This document shows, piece after piece, positions 47,646-58,491 of a DNA stretch of 64,000 nucleotides. Below the pieces are notes generated by a model, which saw nothing but the letters and a program-made list of their open reading frames with translations, searched no databases and was not told where the DNA came from. Each line of letters starts with the position of its first letter. The first letter of the stretch is position 1. A program made the position numbers and the translations under genes. Source of the stretch: Linum tenue (taxonomy: Eukaryota > Streptophyta > Magnoliopsida > Malpighiales > Linaceae); NCBI GenBank assembly GCA_946122785.1, contig CAMGYJ010000004.1, positions 59,838,679 through 59,902,678 of the forward strand. The letters run 5' to 3'.

Positions 47646-48089
47646 CAAGGTTGCCAACCCGCAGGTCGACCCATTTTGACCCTGGTTTGGTGAGAAAAAC
47701 GGGCAGCACGTACCCGCCGCGTCGACGCTACAAGGTACCGGGTTGGATGTCAAATTGTGTCATTTTTTACTTTGGTTTGCGAAATGCGTCTATTTTCTAG
47801 ATTTTTCTTTTCGCCTAACTCAATCTTTGGAATCCTAAGTTTAACATTTGAACATTGATGTTATATAAGTGTGTGAATTTTCACTATATGTAGGATCTAA
47901 GTACGACATGTTCTTTTGGTGTTATATTATATGTTATAACTCATATGTTAGATGAAATTTGATATAATTTATCAGGATAAGTACAATATAATGACTATTT
48001 TCATATTTCCGGGCTAAACCGGGTGACCCATTAACCCTTGACCCACTAGCTCGACCGGGTCCGGGTCAACTCGCGGGTTGACAACCTTG
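47646..48089. mobile_element. hAT-type MITE (444 bp)
   Basis: Ends CAAGGTTGCCAACCCGC and GCGGGTTGACAACCTTG are inverted repeats, with octamers GTTTGGGT (47638-47645) and GTTTGGAT (48090-48097) differing at one base. The interior (near 47760-48000) is clearly homologous to that of the element at 58007-58459. Confidence 0.85.
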
Positions 48090-48144
48090 GTTTGGATAAT
48101 AATTACGTTTAGTATTTGAATTTGTGCTAAATTTATGAAGTGAT

Positions 48145-48650
48145 TTTCTTTTTTTTGGTAGAAAAGTGGGACGCTAAAAGAGCGCCATTGCCTGATACTT
48201 AAATTAATCGAGATTGGGCATTGCCCATAGAGTCATACAAAATCCAAAAGTTGAGGCCCGGGTCACCTCTCTCAATAACATGATAACCTAGACTAAGAGA
48301 ATGCCCTTTGTTTGCAAGGTAATCGGCTGACTTGTTACCTTCTCGAAAAGTATGAGAGATCTCAATCTCCCAGTCTTGTTGGATGAGTTGCTGCAGTTGA
48401 GTCCAAAAACTATGGTACCGCCCTTCGTATGTCGTATGAGAAGTCATTAAGGTGGTTGCAGTCGTGGAGTCGGTCCGTAGTTGAACTTTCCGGTAGCCTA
48501 GCTGTCATGCGAGTTTAAGTCCTTGTACCGCCCCCATCAGCTCAGCTCTCGTAATTGTGCAGGCGCCCAGGTTGGATGCAAACGCTCCCAGGCATCTACC
48601 TGATCTATCTCGAAGAAGACCCCCCGCTGTTGCCAAGGAATCAGGTCTAG
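48145..48650 (-). pseudogene. LINE 3' fragment with RNase H C-terminal half
   Basis: Minus-strand frame with LRDRSGRCLGAFASNLGAC, then RAELMGAVQGLKLA, a TGA stop where Trp is usual, and LGYRKVQLRTDSTTATTLM. It ends EIEISHTFREGNKSADYLAN (His and the last Asp of RNase H). A run of A (T on the plus strand, 48149-48158) marks the 3' tail. 5'-truncated; no target duplication was recognised. Its RNase H differs from the two other LINE families in the window. Confidence 0.8.
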
Positions 48651-49462
48651 TGAATCACTTGTCAACTTCAAATACATTTGACCAACTAGTGATTTGAAAT
48701 TCCTCCTAACATAAGATTAGATTTATTTGTAAAATTTTAAATGTTAAGGTACTATAATGTGAGGCAAAACATATAAAGGTACCAAAACAAAATGTTACCA
48801 CTAAAATTTTTGGACCTTTTTGTAAAAATTTTAAAGTTTAGATATTAAATTATAAGAAAAAATAAATTTGGATATTAAAATGTAAGTTACAAAAATTTGT
48901 AATAAGTGTCCAGAAAATTCAAAATTAAGATAAAAGATCTAAAATGTAAAATATCAAAAATGAGTATACAAACAACGGACACTCGAGTATGGTGATCTCA
49001 TTCTCACCCATTCAACATGACTCATCCAAAGAGTTTGTCGAGTATCCATATGCAAACATACAAAAACCACAAGTAAGCTTTTGGTGTGGGGATAATGAGC
49101 CACGACCTGCAACATCTTTCCCTTGCTTGAGGTAGGCATCATACCGAAACACATGATTCATGACTCTGTTGAAAAGGTAAGGGGCATCCGATACCGCCTT
49201 GTGAAGGCCATAGTATTGTAGGTTGAATTTGGGATGAAATAATCTTGCATCATGTGCTTGTGGTCGTCTTCCTTGTTACATCTCACTGATTTTTGTGTTG
49301 ATGAACTGCCGCAAGATGAAGTTGCTTAATGGCGGTGAGAATGGTTTGCATACATGATGAACATTTCTATACGATCACGCTCAAGTTGGCACTCATACTC
49401 TCATTTTCTAGCAAATTAAGGGCTTAAGATTTTTAAATTCTCCGGTTCCAATGAAAATCAAT
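48651..49462. other. No gene seen
   Basis: AT-rich sequence with short chance frames. Nothing recognised. Confidence 0.4.
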
Positions 49463-50711
49463 TGATAACACCTAAAATATGTGTTATTTGGCCCTTATTT
49501 GACAAAAAAGATCGCGACCATGATCTCACGATGGAGGTCGCGATCTTAGAACTTAAAGATTATGTCAAAACGTAATTTTTTTAGAGATTCGATGTCGTTT
49601 TAGGCTGGTCACGCCCTCGAGGCTATAATCAGTGCCAGGACACTATAAATACCCATTTTTTTTACACTTAACAAAGAAGAGCCGGCTTTGAGAGAGAAAA
49701 TAAGGATATTTGGGTAATTTTAGAGAGAGAAATACCTTAGGAGAGGTTATAGGAAGATCCAATCCACCCAATGAGTAAGGAGAAGCTGCGATCGAAAGAG
49801 AAGAAGATGGTTACCAACACTCCACCCCCCCCCCCCCCGGGTTTTGTATTTTATTTCTCTCTTTATGACTTGAATCCCTAAGGTTGTTTATGGAAGATGA
49901 ACCCATAGATCGTGTATGGGTCTTATGTATGAATGATTTTGAGCCTATAATCTATGTCTATTTGATGTTTGTGCACAAAACTCTTGCTTGATTAAGATTG
50001 ATTTGTTCTTAACCTAGGTGATAGTTCAATCACCTTAGGTCAAGGGTGATCTAGACATCAATTAGTCTAGGATGTTGTGTATCCCATTTGCCTTAGTTGC
50101 AACTTAGATAATAGGAAAATTATAATTACTTTACACATGGATTTATGGTGTATTTGAGTTTGACTAGGGTGCTTAAAGCTTCTAATTAGGATTAGATGGT
50201 AGAGATGGCAAAAATATCCGTAACCGTGGATATCCGCCCGAATCCGGCCTAGTCGGGTAGGGTAAAACTCGAACCCGAAGGACATTTAGTGGGTACGGGT
50301 AAAACCCTAACCCGAATATTGCGGGTAATGGGTGGGCATGGATTTCTTCATTCTAGTGAATTCTTGTCGTACTTTTTCTCTTACTTAATATAAGAATACG
50401 CGTGAATGTTAACATATTGGTTGGAGTTATGAAGAGAAATTAATATCCATGGATGACCGTGGATACCCGAAACCCGAACGGGTATGGGCATGATTTTGAT
50501 TTTCTACCCGTTTCACATGTGGGTATGGGTATGGGTAAAACCCGAAGTACTTTGGGTAGGGTAACGGATATGCACTATCCGCCCCCGACCCGACCCATTG
50601 CCATCCCTATTAGATGGGTGTGAATGTCGCTTACCTTGATTAGTCGACCTAGAAGGCTAGCTAGAGATCGAGGTGACCATCCCCTTCTAATTAGAGTCTC
50701 GCCTAGTCAAG
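49463..50711 (+). repeat. Left LTR of the old element (3' end deleted)
   Basis: Starts near TGATAACACCTAAAATATG and has the TATA motif CACTATAAATACCC at about 49640. It is interrupted by the MITE at 50200-50609. Similarity to the right LTR stops abruptly at about 50711 (GCCTAGTCAAGG), so its last part and the primer-binding site have been lost. A run of about 14 C lies near 49826-49839. Confidence 0.65.
50200..50609. mobile_element. hAT-type MITE in the left LTR (410 bp)
   Basis: Ends TAGAGATGGCAA and TTGCCATCCCTA with perfect 8-bp duplications TTAGATGG at 50192-50199 and 50610-50617. Same terminal family as 31757-32448. Rich in GGGTA and TACCC blocks (GGTATGGGTATGGGTA). Absent from the matching place in the right LTR, so younger than the element. 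Confidence 0.92.
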
Positions 50712-51062
50712 GGAGAAGGGAGAAAGTTCAAGCAAGAATGAAGAGAAGTTTCATCCCACTCGATCACCAAATGCCAAAACCACGGTGGACTTAGCCATAG
50801 AGCGCTTCGGAATAGGGATCGAGTACACAGATACTAGTGCTCCTAACCTTGCTCCGGGTTGCTTCTACATAAGGTTTGAAAGTGAAGCGGAGGACGAACG
50901 GCGCAAGATGATGGAAAATCAAGAGGAGCACGATGGTCAACCTAACGAAGATCTTGCTAATGACCACATTCGTACACCTATTGAACCAGAGGAGGAAGTA
51001 AAAGAGATGGGAGCGTAAATGAGGTCAATGAGGGTGAAGAGTTGAGCAAAGAGGATGATGAG

Positions 51063-51852
51063 TAGGGGGTGTTCAAACGGTGTGGTTACCGTGGTAACCG
51101 TTTTAACCAATACTATTTGGATAATTTAGTTTGGATAATTGGTTTGGTTTGGTTAAAGATTTTAGCTTGTTTGGTTTGGTTTTAGACACTACTAACCAGC
51201 CAAACCAAATTAACCAGATAAATAATTAGTCATATATCTAATATATACACATACTTAATACTTTGAATAACCACTCAAGAGTTAAACGTTCATCCCTTTT
51301 AGACTCATAAAATATAAAGCTTGATATTGTTCCTATAATGTATATTTGTATATGTAGAGTGTAGACCACAACATATGAATGCCTAATTTAGATAAATCTC
51401 ATACGTTATGTTGGATGAAAACTTGAAAGCAAGGTACTTTTCAGCCTATGAAAATTGCTAAAAGACTAAGTCAATTCAAACAAACACAAAAATTCATTAA
51501 CCCATACCATTGTGATAAATTTTTGTTAGGTGAATCTTTCTATACTAACCGTAAGATAAATATCTTAGTTGCATGTATTTATGTTAAGGGTCAACTATAA
51601 CTATGTGTTGATTGTTATGTTTTATTCATTATATAAATTGTGAATTGATAAATTAACCGAAATTTTCTCCCTTAATGATAATGCGATTTTATATTGGTTA
51701 ATCTGGTTAACCAATTAACCAAACCAATTTAAACTTTAATTTGGTTAATTTGGTTGTTGTATTAGTTTGATTATGATATTGTACTCCATGGTTAATGAAA
51801 TTTAGCCTTATTTGGTTTGGTAATAACCATGGTAACCATTTGAACGCCCCTA
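51063..51852. mobile_element. hAT-type MITE in the element interior (790 bp)
   Basis: Ends TAGGGGGTGTTCAAACGG and CCATTTGAACGCCCCTA are inverted repeats, with perfect 8-bp duplications ATGATGAG at 51055-51062 and 51853-51860. Subterminal palindromes with GGTTACCGTGGTAACC and ATTACCATGGTAACCAT. It splits an acidic reading-frame remnant (EGEELSKEDD before, EVEYQIEEDTKKEEREEVEE after), which shows that the host frame was once continuous. Confidence 0.9.
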
Positions 51853-54089
51853 ATGATGAGGTTGAATACCAAATTGAGGAGGACACCAAGAAAGAAGAGA
51901 GAGAGGAGGTTGAAGAAGAGGATGAAGATGAATTGGGGTTCATCAACGCTAACGCTAGTATGCTCGAAGAGGCCATTTACTTTGACCACAAAAGGTCACC
52001 CGACCTTGAAGGACTCCTTGCATCGGATCCTTTTTCAACAACTCTTTGGTGAGACGAGGCCATGGTATCATCAATCCCTCTTGGTGGATCTGATAATGAC
52101 CCTTCGAGGATACTTGATTTGGTTCGAAGTATAGAGATGAAAAAGAGAAGTGAAGTGAGGTTCAATTGGCGGTGTCTCAAACATTCTCTTCTACATGAGC
52201 CTTCACCGAATGATTGGAAGACCGATAAAGACTTGAGGCTCAATTTTGTCCAATGAGAACCTCAATCTCAAGGAGGTTTTAAGTTGGACCGAGAACTTAA
52301 GGCAAGCATTTGATGATAAGACGTGAAAGATGGGCTAGTTGGGAGGCACCCCAACATCAGTTTGACTTTTCTTCTCATTACCTTAGAATAAAGAACTTAC
52401 ATGACTGAATCTTGTTTTTAGAATTATTTGTAGTGGAGTGATAGTGAATGACCTTAATAGTTAAGAATGAATTTTAATGGAATATGGTGAAGTGATGAAT
52501 GATGAATTGTTGAAATGTTGTTGTTGTTGAGAAATTGTGCTAGCCTACCAACTAAGCTACTTAGGTCTAGGGAACGGCATGGCTAGTGCAATAGGTGTTT
52601 GGATACCTTGGTGGGTTTGAATTTCATGAGTTTATGAAGTTTTAATGTCTCGCATCAAGTGCTCGGTGAACTTTCACTTGTATATCTTTATCAATTGCTT
52701 ATCAATTGAACTTTATTTATTAAAGATAGACCCTTAGGAGTGTGTTAATGAATTGAGATTGAATCTTTGATGCGTGATATTTGAGTTTGAGACTTCGAAT
52801 CATTTTTCATTTTTTGCTTTGACATGCTTCTAGAGTCGTGAGTTCAAACTTTGACTTTTCTTCTCATTACCTTTGTGGAGGGCTCTAATCCTAAGTATCA
52901 CACACGAAGAAACTGAACCCGCCCTCGACAAGAAGAACCACAAATCCAAGAAGAACAACCATAACCTCAAGTCGAGGAGCAACCACAAGAACAACAATAC
53001 CAACAACTAGAAGTGCCATCTCGAAGGCCGAGAGATCAAGTTCAAAAGGGGATTTCTTGGTTTTGGGAGGACCATTTCTTTATCTTTTTATCGTTTCTAT
53101 AATTTAAATAATGATATATGTAAGATGTTAGTAGTATGTGTGTTTTTTCTATTTTAGTACTTAGTATAAATTCTACTTATATTAATTAGTACTTGTGTTG
53201 TTTAATTTATCTTTTCGTGGATGTGATTGATCTTTTTCTTAGTTATTTTTCTCGTGGATGTTTCTCAGCAATCGATCCCACCTGCCCAACCCTTCCATCC
53301 TACCATCAACTCAACATCACCAAATTAGTAACCTCGTTCCCATATCCTTCACTGGTGCTCACATTGAGGAAAATGTGTCCCTTATGTGTGGGGATTGCGC
53401 ATTAATGCTTATGGAATGCTTGTTATCGATTTATCTTTCTTATGCTATGAATGTTTGAACGAGAGAGAGTGTGCTTTTAGAGTGATTGTGGACGATAATC
53501 TAGCACAACTTGACCACTTGGAGCTTTGCATGCCCTTTTTTTATTAAAAAAAAATTGAGTGCTCCAAGTTGGCTCCTTTGCTTGCAACGTGATTACTTGC
53601 TTTGGATCGTTGAATCTTGCTCCCAATTATCTCGACCAATGTTGATGATCGTAATGCGTTGTATGTCTTGAGTCGAAGTGCTTGTGTTTGATTTCTTAAT
53701 GTAGGTGGGTATGTGTGTTTGACAAATGATTAATGATAGATTTGAATGTGAGTGAACCCTAGTTATCTTGGTTAGGCCATCAGAAAGGTGCTTGGTTCCG
53801 TGCTTTCTCGCAACAAGCGTACAAAAAGAAGAAAAAAGAGAGAATAAATTGGGGTGTAACGTCTAATGCAACATGTTGTGCCAACCCGTTCTAGAGTAAT
53901 GGGAGTGCCTTTTGGGACAATTTACATGGAAGATCATATAGCTTTACCGCATCCAACTTCACATTTTCACTACTTCCATCCTCCCATTTACGTCCCCTCA
54001 TGGACAGAGGTATATGTAGGAGAACTACTCATGCTTGCCTACCAGCAAGCACACAAATAAGTGTAAAAATGCACATATTCATCAACAGA

Positions 54090-55345
54090 TGAATGGCTAC
54101 TAAAATAGGTGTTATTTTGCCCCTCATTCTTGAGACATTTGCGTGCTAAATCACCGTTTCTAGGCCAAATATCAAGCTAGTTTAGGCCTATTTTCGTTCG
54201 TATTTGAAAAACATCCATTTCGACACGGGTTAGCTTGATATGAATATTTCATGGGGAAATCAACCCCACTTTGTCGTATTTTTTGCTTTTCCAGCGGCCT
54301 TGACCAGTGGCCTAGCACTTCAGCAAGTAACCAACAACAGGGAAGAAAGTTTCGACATTTGAATTGAGGCCAAGGAGCTCTTCAACCACGAAAAAGATCA
54401 TGCTTGTGACACAAAAAATCGCGATCGTGATCTCATGATGGAGGTTGCGATCTAGGAACTTGAAGACAATGTCAAAACACGAAGATTCATGCGATTCGAT
54501 GTTGTTTCAGACTAGTCACTGCATTGGTCACTCCCGTCCCATCGGGTCGCGCCCTCGAGGCCGTGATCAGTGCCAGGACACTATAAATATCCCCTTTTTT
54601 GCACTTGACTGAGGAGAGCCAACTTCCCCCTTTTTAGTTTGTATTTTGTTCATCTATGTATGACTTGAATCCATAAGGTTGTTTAGGGAAGATGAACCCT
54701 CTATTTGATGTTTGTGTATGAATGATTTTAAGCCTGATCTATCTCTATTTGATGTTTGTGCATAAATCTCTTGCTTGATTGAGATTGATTTGTTCTTAAC
54801 CTAAGTGATAATTCAATATCCTTAGGTCAAGAGTGCTCTATACATCAATTAGTGTGGGATTCTCTGTATCCAATTTGCTTTAGTTCCAACCTAGATAATA
54901 AGGAAATTATTTTTACTTTACACATGGGTTTATGGTGTATTGGAGTTTGACTAGAGTGTTTAAAACTTCTACTTAGGATAAGATGTTTGTTAATGCCTCC
55001 TACCTAATTAGTCGACCTAGAGGACTAACTAGAAGTCAAGGTGACCAACCCCTTCTAGCTAGGTCTCACCTAGTCGATGCTAGTAGGTTAGGTGACCATC
55101 GACTTGCCCTACTTGTGTGTAAACGAACTGTGTCCGTTTGGAGGTAGAACCTACACCTATTTAGGTAACCCGATTGAGGTGACATTAGACCCACTATCCT
55201 AACTAGGAGAGGAGACGATTACATGACCATTGCGTAGATCCCTACCTTCGTGACCTCCACACCTCGAGACACCATTAAATTATGCCCGTAACAACCTATA
55301 GTTAGAGGGAGTCAACCCTAGTTGATTAAATAGTAGTTCGGAGCA
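54090..55345 (+). repeat. Right LTR of the old element
   Basis: Starts near TGAATGGCTACTAAAATAGG and has AGGACACTATAAATATCC at about 54570-54590. It aligns with the left LTR through the CTTAACCTAAGTGATA, TTTACACATGGGTTTATGG and GTCGACCTAGA blocks. The end is not sharply defined. Confidence 0.6.
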
Positions 55346-56683
55346 AAATAATAATAAGCCTAAAGTTCGCCTGAAATACAAACAAGCCACTTTACTACAT
55401 TCCTACCTTAGTTATACTTGATTTTGTTAGGATTGGCATCAAATATCTTCCATTTACAAATATATGAAACCCAACATCAATACATAATGATTTTCCCAAC
55501 AAGCACCAAAACACGATCATTTGCTTGCCCAACATCACAAAGATACTACTGACAAGTATAGATAGGGGCGCAATAATGAAAGAAAACAGAAAGGAATATT
55601 GAATAGGAAGCCCATGCATCATTAAGACATTAACATACAACGTAGAGTGTATTCGAAATTGCTCAAGATATATGGAAAATTGAAGACTCTGAAAGAGAGA
55701 ACATCCAACCTTGGGCAAGGAAAGAAACTGCATGCAGAAACTGTTCAAAGCAGTCAGTAACTTACTTCCAGGCACTGACCAGACCATAATATTGAGGCAT
55801 AAGTTTCCCCTATTACAAGACCATACGGCTCCTAAAACTTGTAGGAACAACAGCTCTAATTCTAAAACAACCTTCTAGCATTACATCAAACAGTATATGT
55901 TTCTCTGCATAAAGTTGAACATTGCTGATCAAGGTATTGTTATTTAGTCAAAGGACCCAGATCAGCAAATTGTGCAACTCTAACAAATCCAGCATTACGC
56001 TAGAATGCCGATGCAAATGCCAACCATAACATGTTCCAAATCATAACATGAACAAGAGAAGTGGCAGAACAAATATTTCAGGGCAATTGCCAACGCCAAC
56101 CAAACCATGTTCCAAATCTTCTCACCAGCAGTTCAGAAACTGTTCGACATGAGAAACCATATCTAATAGTTAGGCTTGTAGGACTTTGTAGGCATTTCGA
56201 TGAACAGAATGCCTACAATGAGACACGCAGGACTCTGTAAACAACAACTAGCGACATTAAGAACCATATAACATCTGAAACAAGCACTGCAATTGCCCTA
56301 TCATTCAAACAAACAAACCAATGCCCAACAACCTTATGGGAAACCGTTTTCACCTACATTAAAATCACCCAGAGTGATGATACTAAAATCGCAATTCGAT
56401 AAGCATAACCACCATGAAAACGAGACGAATTAAACAAGAACATCAAACACACAAATTCAGATACTCGAAAATGTATAAACTTGACAAGAGGCCATAATGA
56501 GATAACATCAAACGCATATTACTGGTCGTAACAGAAAGTAATACCATCCAAAAATTCAATACTCCGACAATTGTTCTCCTGCGCCTCCGTAACCATCCTA
56601 CCATTCGAACAAGACCAACTTCCATCAGTAAGAAATCAGAGCCAGCAGAAACACAACAAAATGTCCACCGGGGAAAACCACAA
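55346..56683. other. RPL26 downstream region
   Basis: 3' UTR and flank of the minus-strand RPL26 gene probably cover 56683 to about 56400. A longer chance frame on the minus strand (55395-55850) has no family features. No further gene seen. Confidence 0.5.
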
Positions 56684-57124
56684 CTAATCGACGCTCTGCA
56701 TAATATCCTCAGCAGTGAACTTGGTGCCCTTGTCCTTGTCAGCGGCGGCGCGCCCCTTAGCCTTGCGGTCGAGAAGCGACTTGCGGTCCTTGTCGAGCTT
56801 GAGCTTGGTGACGACGACCTTGGAAGGGTGGACTCCGACGTTGACGGTGGATCCGTTCACCTTCTCCCTGGTGATGCGCTCGATGTGGATCACCCACTTG
56901 CGGCGGTAAACCTGGACAACCTTGCCCTCGCGGCCCTTGTATGTGCCGCGGACCACCTGAACCTCGTCGTCCTTGCGCACCGGCATGGACCTCACGTTAT
57001 ACTTCTGGCGGAGGTCGGTGGAGAGCGGGGCGCTCATCAGGATCCGGCGGACCGACGAGGGCGCCGTGAAGTGAGCCTTCCGGTTCTTGCGCCGGGAAGA
57101 CGAAACTCTTGGATTGTACTTCAT
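56684..57124 (-). CDS. RPL26: 60S ribosomal protein L26 (uL24), cytosolic
   Basis: One uninterrupted frame of 146 aa, exactly the plant RPL26 length; Arabidopsis RPL26 genes are also intronless. uL24 is an early-binding protein of the large subunit near the exit tunnel. It starts [19 protein letters not shown] and has the KOW motif in residues about 50-80 ([37 protein letters not shown]). The [20 protein letters not shown] stretch follows, and a Lys/Asp-rich plant-type tail ends in EDIMQSVD. The promoter at about 57160-57290 carries motifs usual for ribosomal protein genes. Codon use is GC-rich compared with the flanks, as in highly expressed genes. Intact. Confidence 0.97.
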   Translation of the reverse strand: MKYNPRVSSSRRKNRKAHFTAPSSVRRILMSAPLSTDLRQKYNVRSMPVRKDDEVQVVRGTYKGREGKVVQVYRRKWVIHIERITREKVNGSTVNVGVHPSKVVVTKLKLDKDRKSLLDRKAKGRAAADKDKGTKFTAEDIMQSVD

Positions 57125-57159
57125 AGTGTCTGGGTGTGGTCTGTAGTTTGCCGACGGCG

Positions 57160-57290
57160 GCTAGGGTTCTGGAGCTGGTACTGCGAAAATGAGAGGTGAA
57201 CAAATAGCAAATTTTCTGGAAGCGGAAGTCTTTATAGCGGCCGAGATTAGGGTTTTGGAAGAAGAGGGGAATATCATTGGGCTGGGCTGA
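57160..57290 (-). promoter_or_regulatory. RPL26 promoter: site II, telo-box and TATA
   Basis: Read on the minus strand towards the gene: two overlapping site II motifs (AGCCCAGCCCA, 57288-57278), a telo-box AAAACCCTAAT (57256-57246), a TATA box CTATAAAG (57237-57230, 106 bp before the ATG) and a second AACCCTAG motif in the leader (near 57170). The combination of site II and telo-box is the well-known arrangement of plant ribosomal protein genes, recognised by TCP and telo-box-binding factors. Confidence 0.8.
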
Positions 57291-57386
57291 ACTGACTAGA
57301 TGTTTTTTTCTGCAAATCAAAGATGGGCCTCAGTAGGGCCAGCTCAATAACTCTTAAGTGGTGGAGGCCCTTTCATTGTTAGCAAT

Positions 57387-58002
57387 TAGGGCGGCAAACG
57401 AGCCGAGTCGAGTCAAATTTTTGCTTAGCTTGAGCTCGGCTCGTTTATAAATTTTTCAGCTCGAGATCGGCTTGTTTATAAATTTTTCAGCTCGAGCTCG
57501 GCTCGAACTCGAATTTTAATAATCCAGCTTGAGCTCGAGCTCGGCTCGATTAAAAATAATCCAGCTCGAACTCGATAAATGCGCATTAACACAGCTTGTC
57601 AAGCTCAGTATAAGCTCGACTCAAGATAAGCTCGATTTGAAATCATTTTGCGGAAAATTGTGTACACATAATAATTTAAATAACAAAAAGAACATTAGAA
57701 ACTATAAATAACAACTAACTTCCATACACATATGTATTAACAATCTTGTTAATGTTCAAAAGAATAATTAATCATTCCAGAAGCTCTAAACAGCCAAGCT
57801 CGCGAGCTTAGCTCAACAAGCCACCAAGTCAAGTTAGCTCACGAGCTTATCAAGCTGAGCATGGTCTAGCTTTAGCTTGGCTCGTTTACTAACAAGCTGG
57901 CTCACGAGCCAGCTTGTTAAATAACGAGCCGAGTGTCGAACGAGTTTTTTCCGATTCGAACGCCGAGTTACTCGCGAGCAGCTTGGCTCATTTGCAGCCC
58001 TA
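57387..58002. mobile_element. hAT-type MITE upstream of RPL26 (616 bp)
   Basis: Ends TAGGGCGGCAAACGAGCC and GGCTCATTTGCAGCCCTA with perfect 8-bp duplications TTAGCAAT at 57379-57386 and 58003-58010. The subterminal parts are dense in AGCTCGAGCTCGG-type repeats that can pair with each other. It lies about 100 bp beyond the RPL26 site II motifs. Confidence 0.93.
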
Positions 58003-58006
58003 TTAG

Positions 58007-58459
58007 CAATAGGTTGTCATTTGTGGGTCGACTCATTGGTTGAGCTGTTGATCTAACCAGGTGAGAAAAAAGGGTCACATATTTTTGTCGCGTTGATCCA
58101 TTGTAAGGTTATTGATTTGAAAATCACACTCCATCATTTTTTCCTTTATTTTGCTAAATGCGCCTCTTTTCTGGTTATTCTCTTCGCCTAACACTACCAT
58201 TGGAATTCTAAGTTGAACATTTGAATTTTTATGTCATTTAAATATGAGTGAATTTTTACTATATGTTGGAACCAAGTATGATATATCATTTTGGTATAAT
58301 GTTATATGTTAGATGAGATTTGATATTATTTATAAATGTATGAACAATATAATGAATGTTTTCATATATTTAGAATAAATCAGGCTAAACCAATCGAACT
58401 ATTAACTCTCAATCCATTTGATTGAGCGAGCCAACGAGCTAAACCGGGTCGACAACCTC
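58007..58459. mobile_element. Older MITE, relative of 47646-48089
   Basis: Left end CAATAGGTTGTCATTTGTGG and right end GGGTCGACAACCTCATCC, with an interior (58120-58370) colinear with that of the 47646-48089 element. The neighbouring MITE inserted at its left edge: removing that MITE joins TTAG to CAATAGGTTG. Diverged; no clear duplication. Confidence 0.7.
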
Positions 58460-58491
58460 ATCCTAACTTTTGCGGTTTTGCCTATCTTCAT

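Larger units (their letters stand above)
49463..55345 (+). mobile_element. Old gypsy-type LTR element, possibly Athila-like
   Basis: Two diverged direct repeats (49463-50711 and 54090-about 55345) look like LTRs. Each has a CCTCGAGGC(T/C)(A/G)T(A/G)ATCAGTGCC stretch, AGGACACTATAAATA (a TATA box), and the long 3' part TTGTTCTTAACCTA(G/A)GTGATA. The interior 50712-54089 contains one charged reading-frame remnant (50785-51062, continuing after a MITE at 51861-52250). Near 52335 is a TTGGGAGGCACCCCAAC hairpin-like motif that I associate with the end of pol in Athila-type elements. No RT or integrase is recognisable. The lineage is inference; the structure of two LTRs around a degraded core is better supported. 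Confidence 0.6.

Noticed and set aside
47523..47753. 76-codon minus-strand frame downstream of VDAC
   Set aside because: It crosses a MITE boundary and has no domain; chance frame.
55395..55850. 151-codon frame on the minus strand
   Set aside because: No family resemblance, hydrophobic and low-complexity composition, no sensible start context; probably chance.
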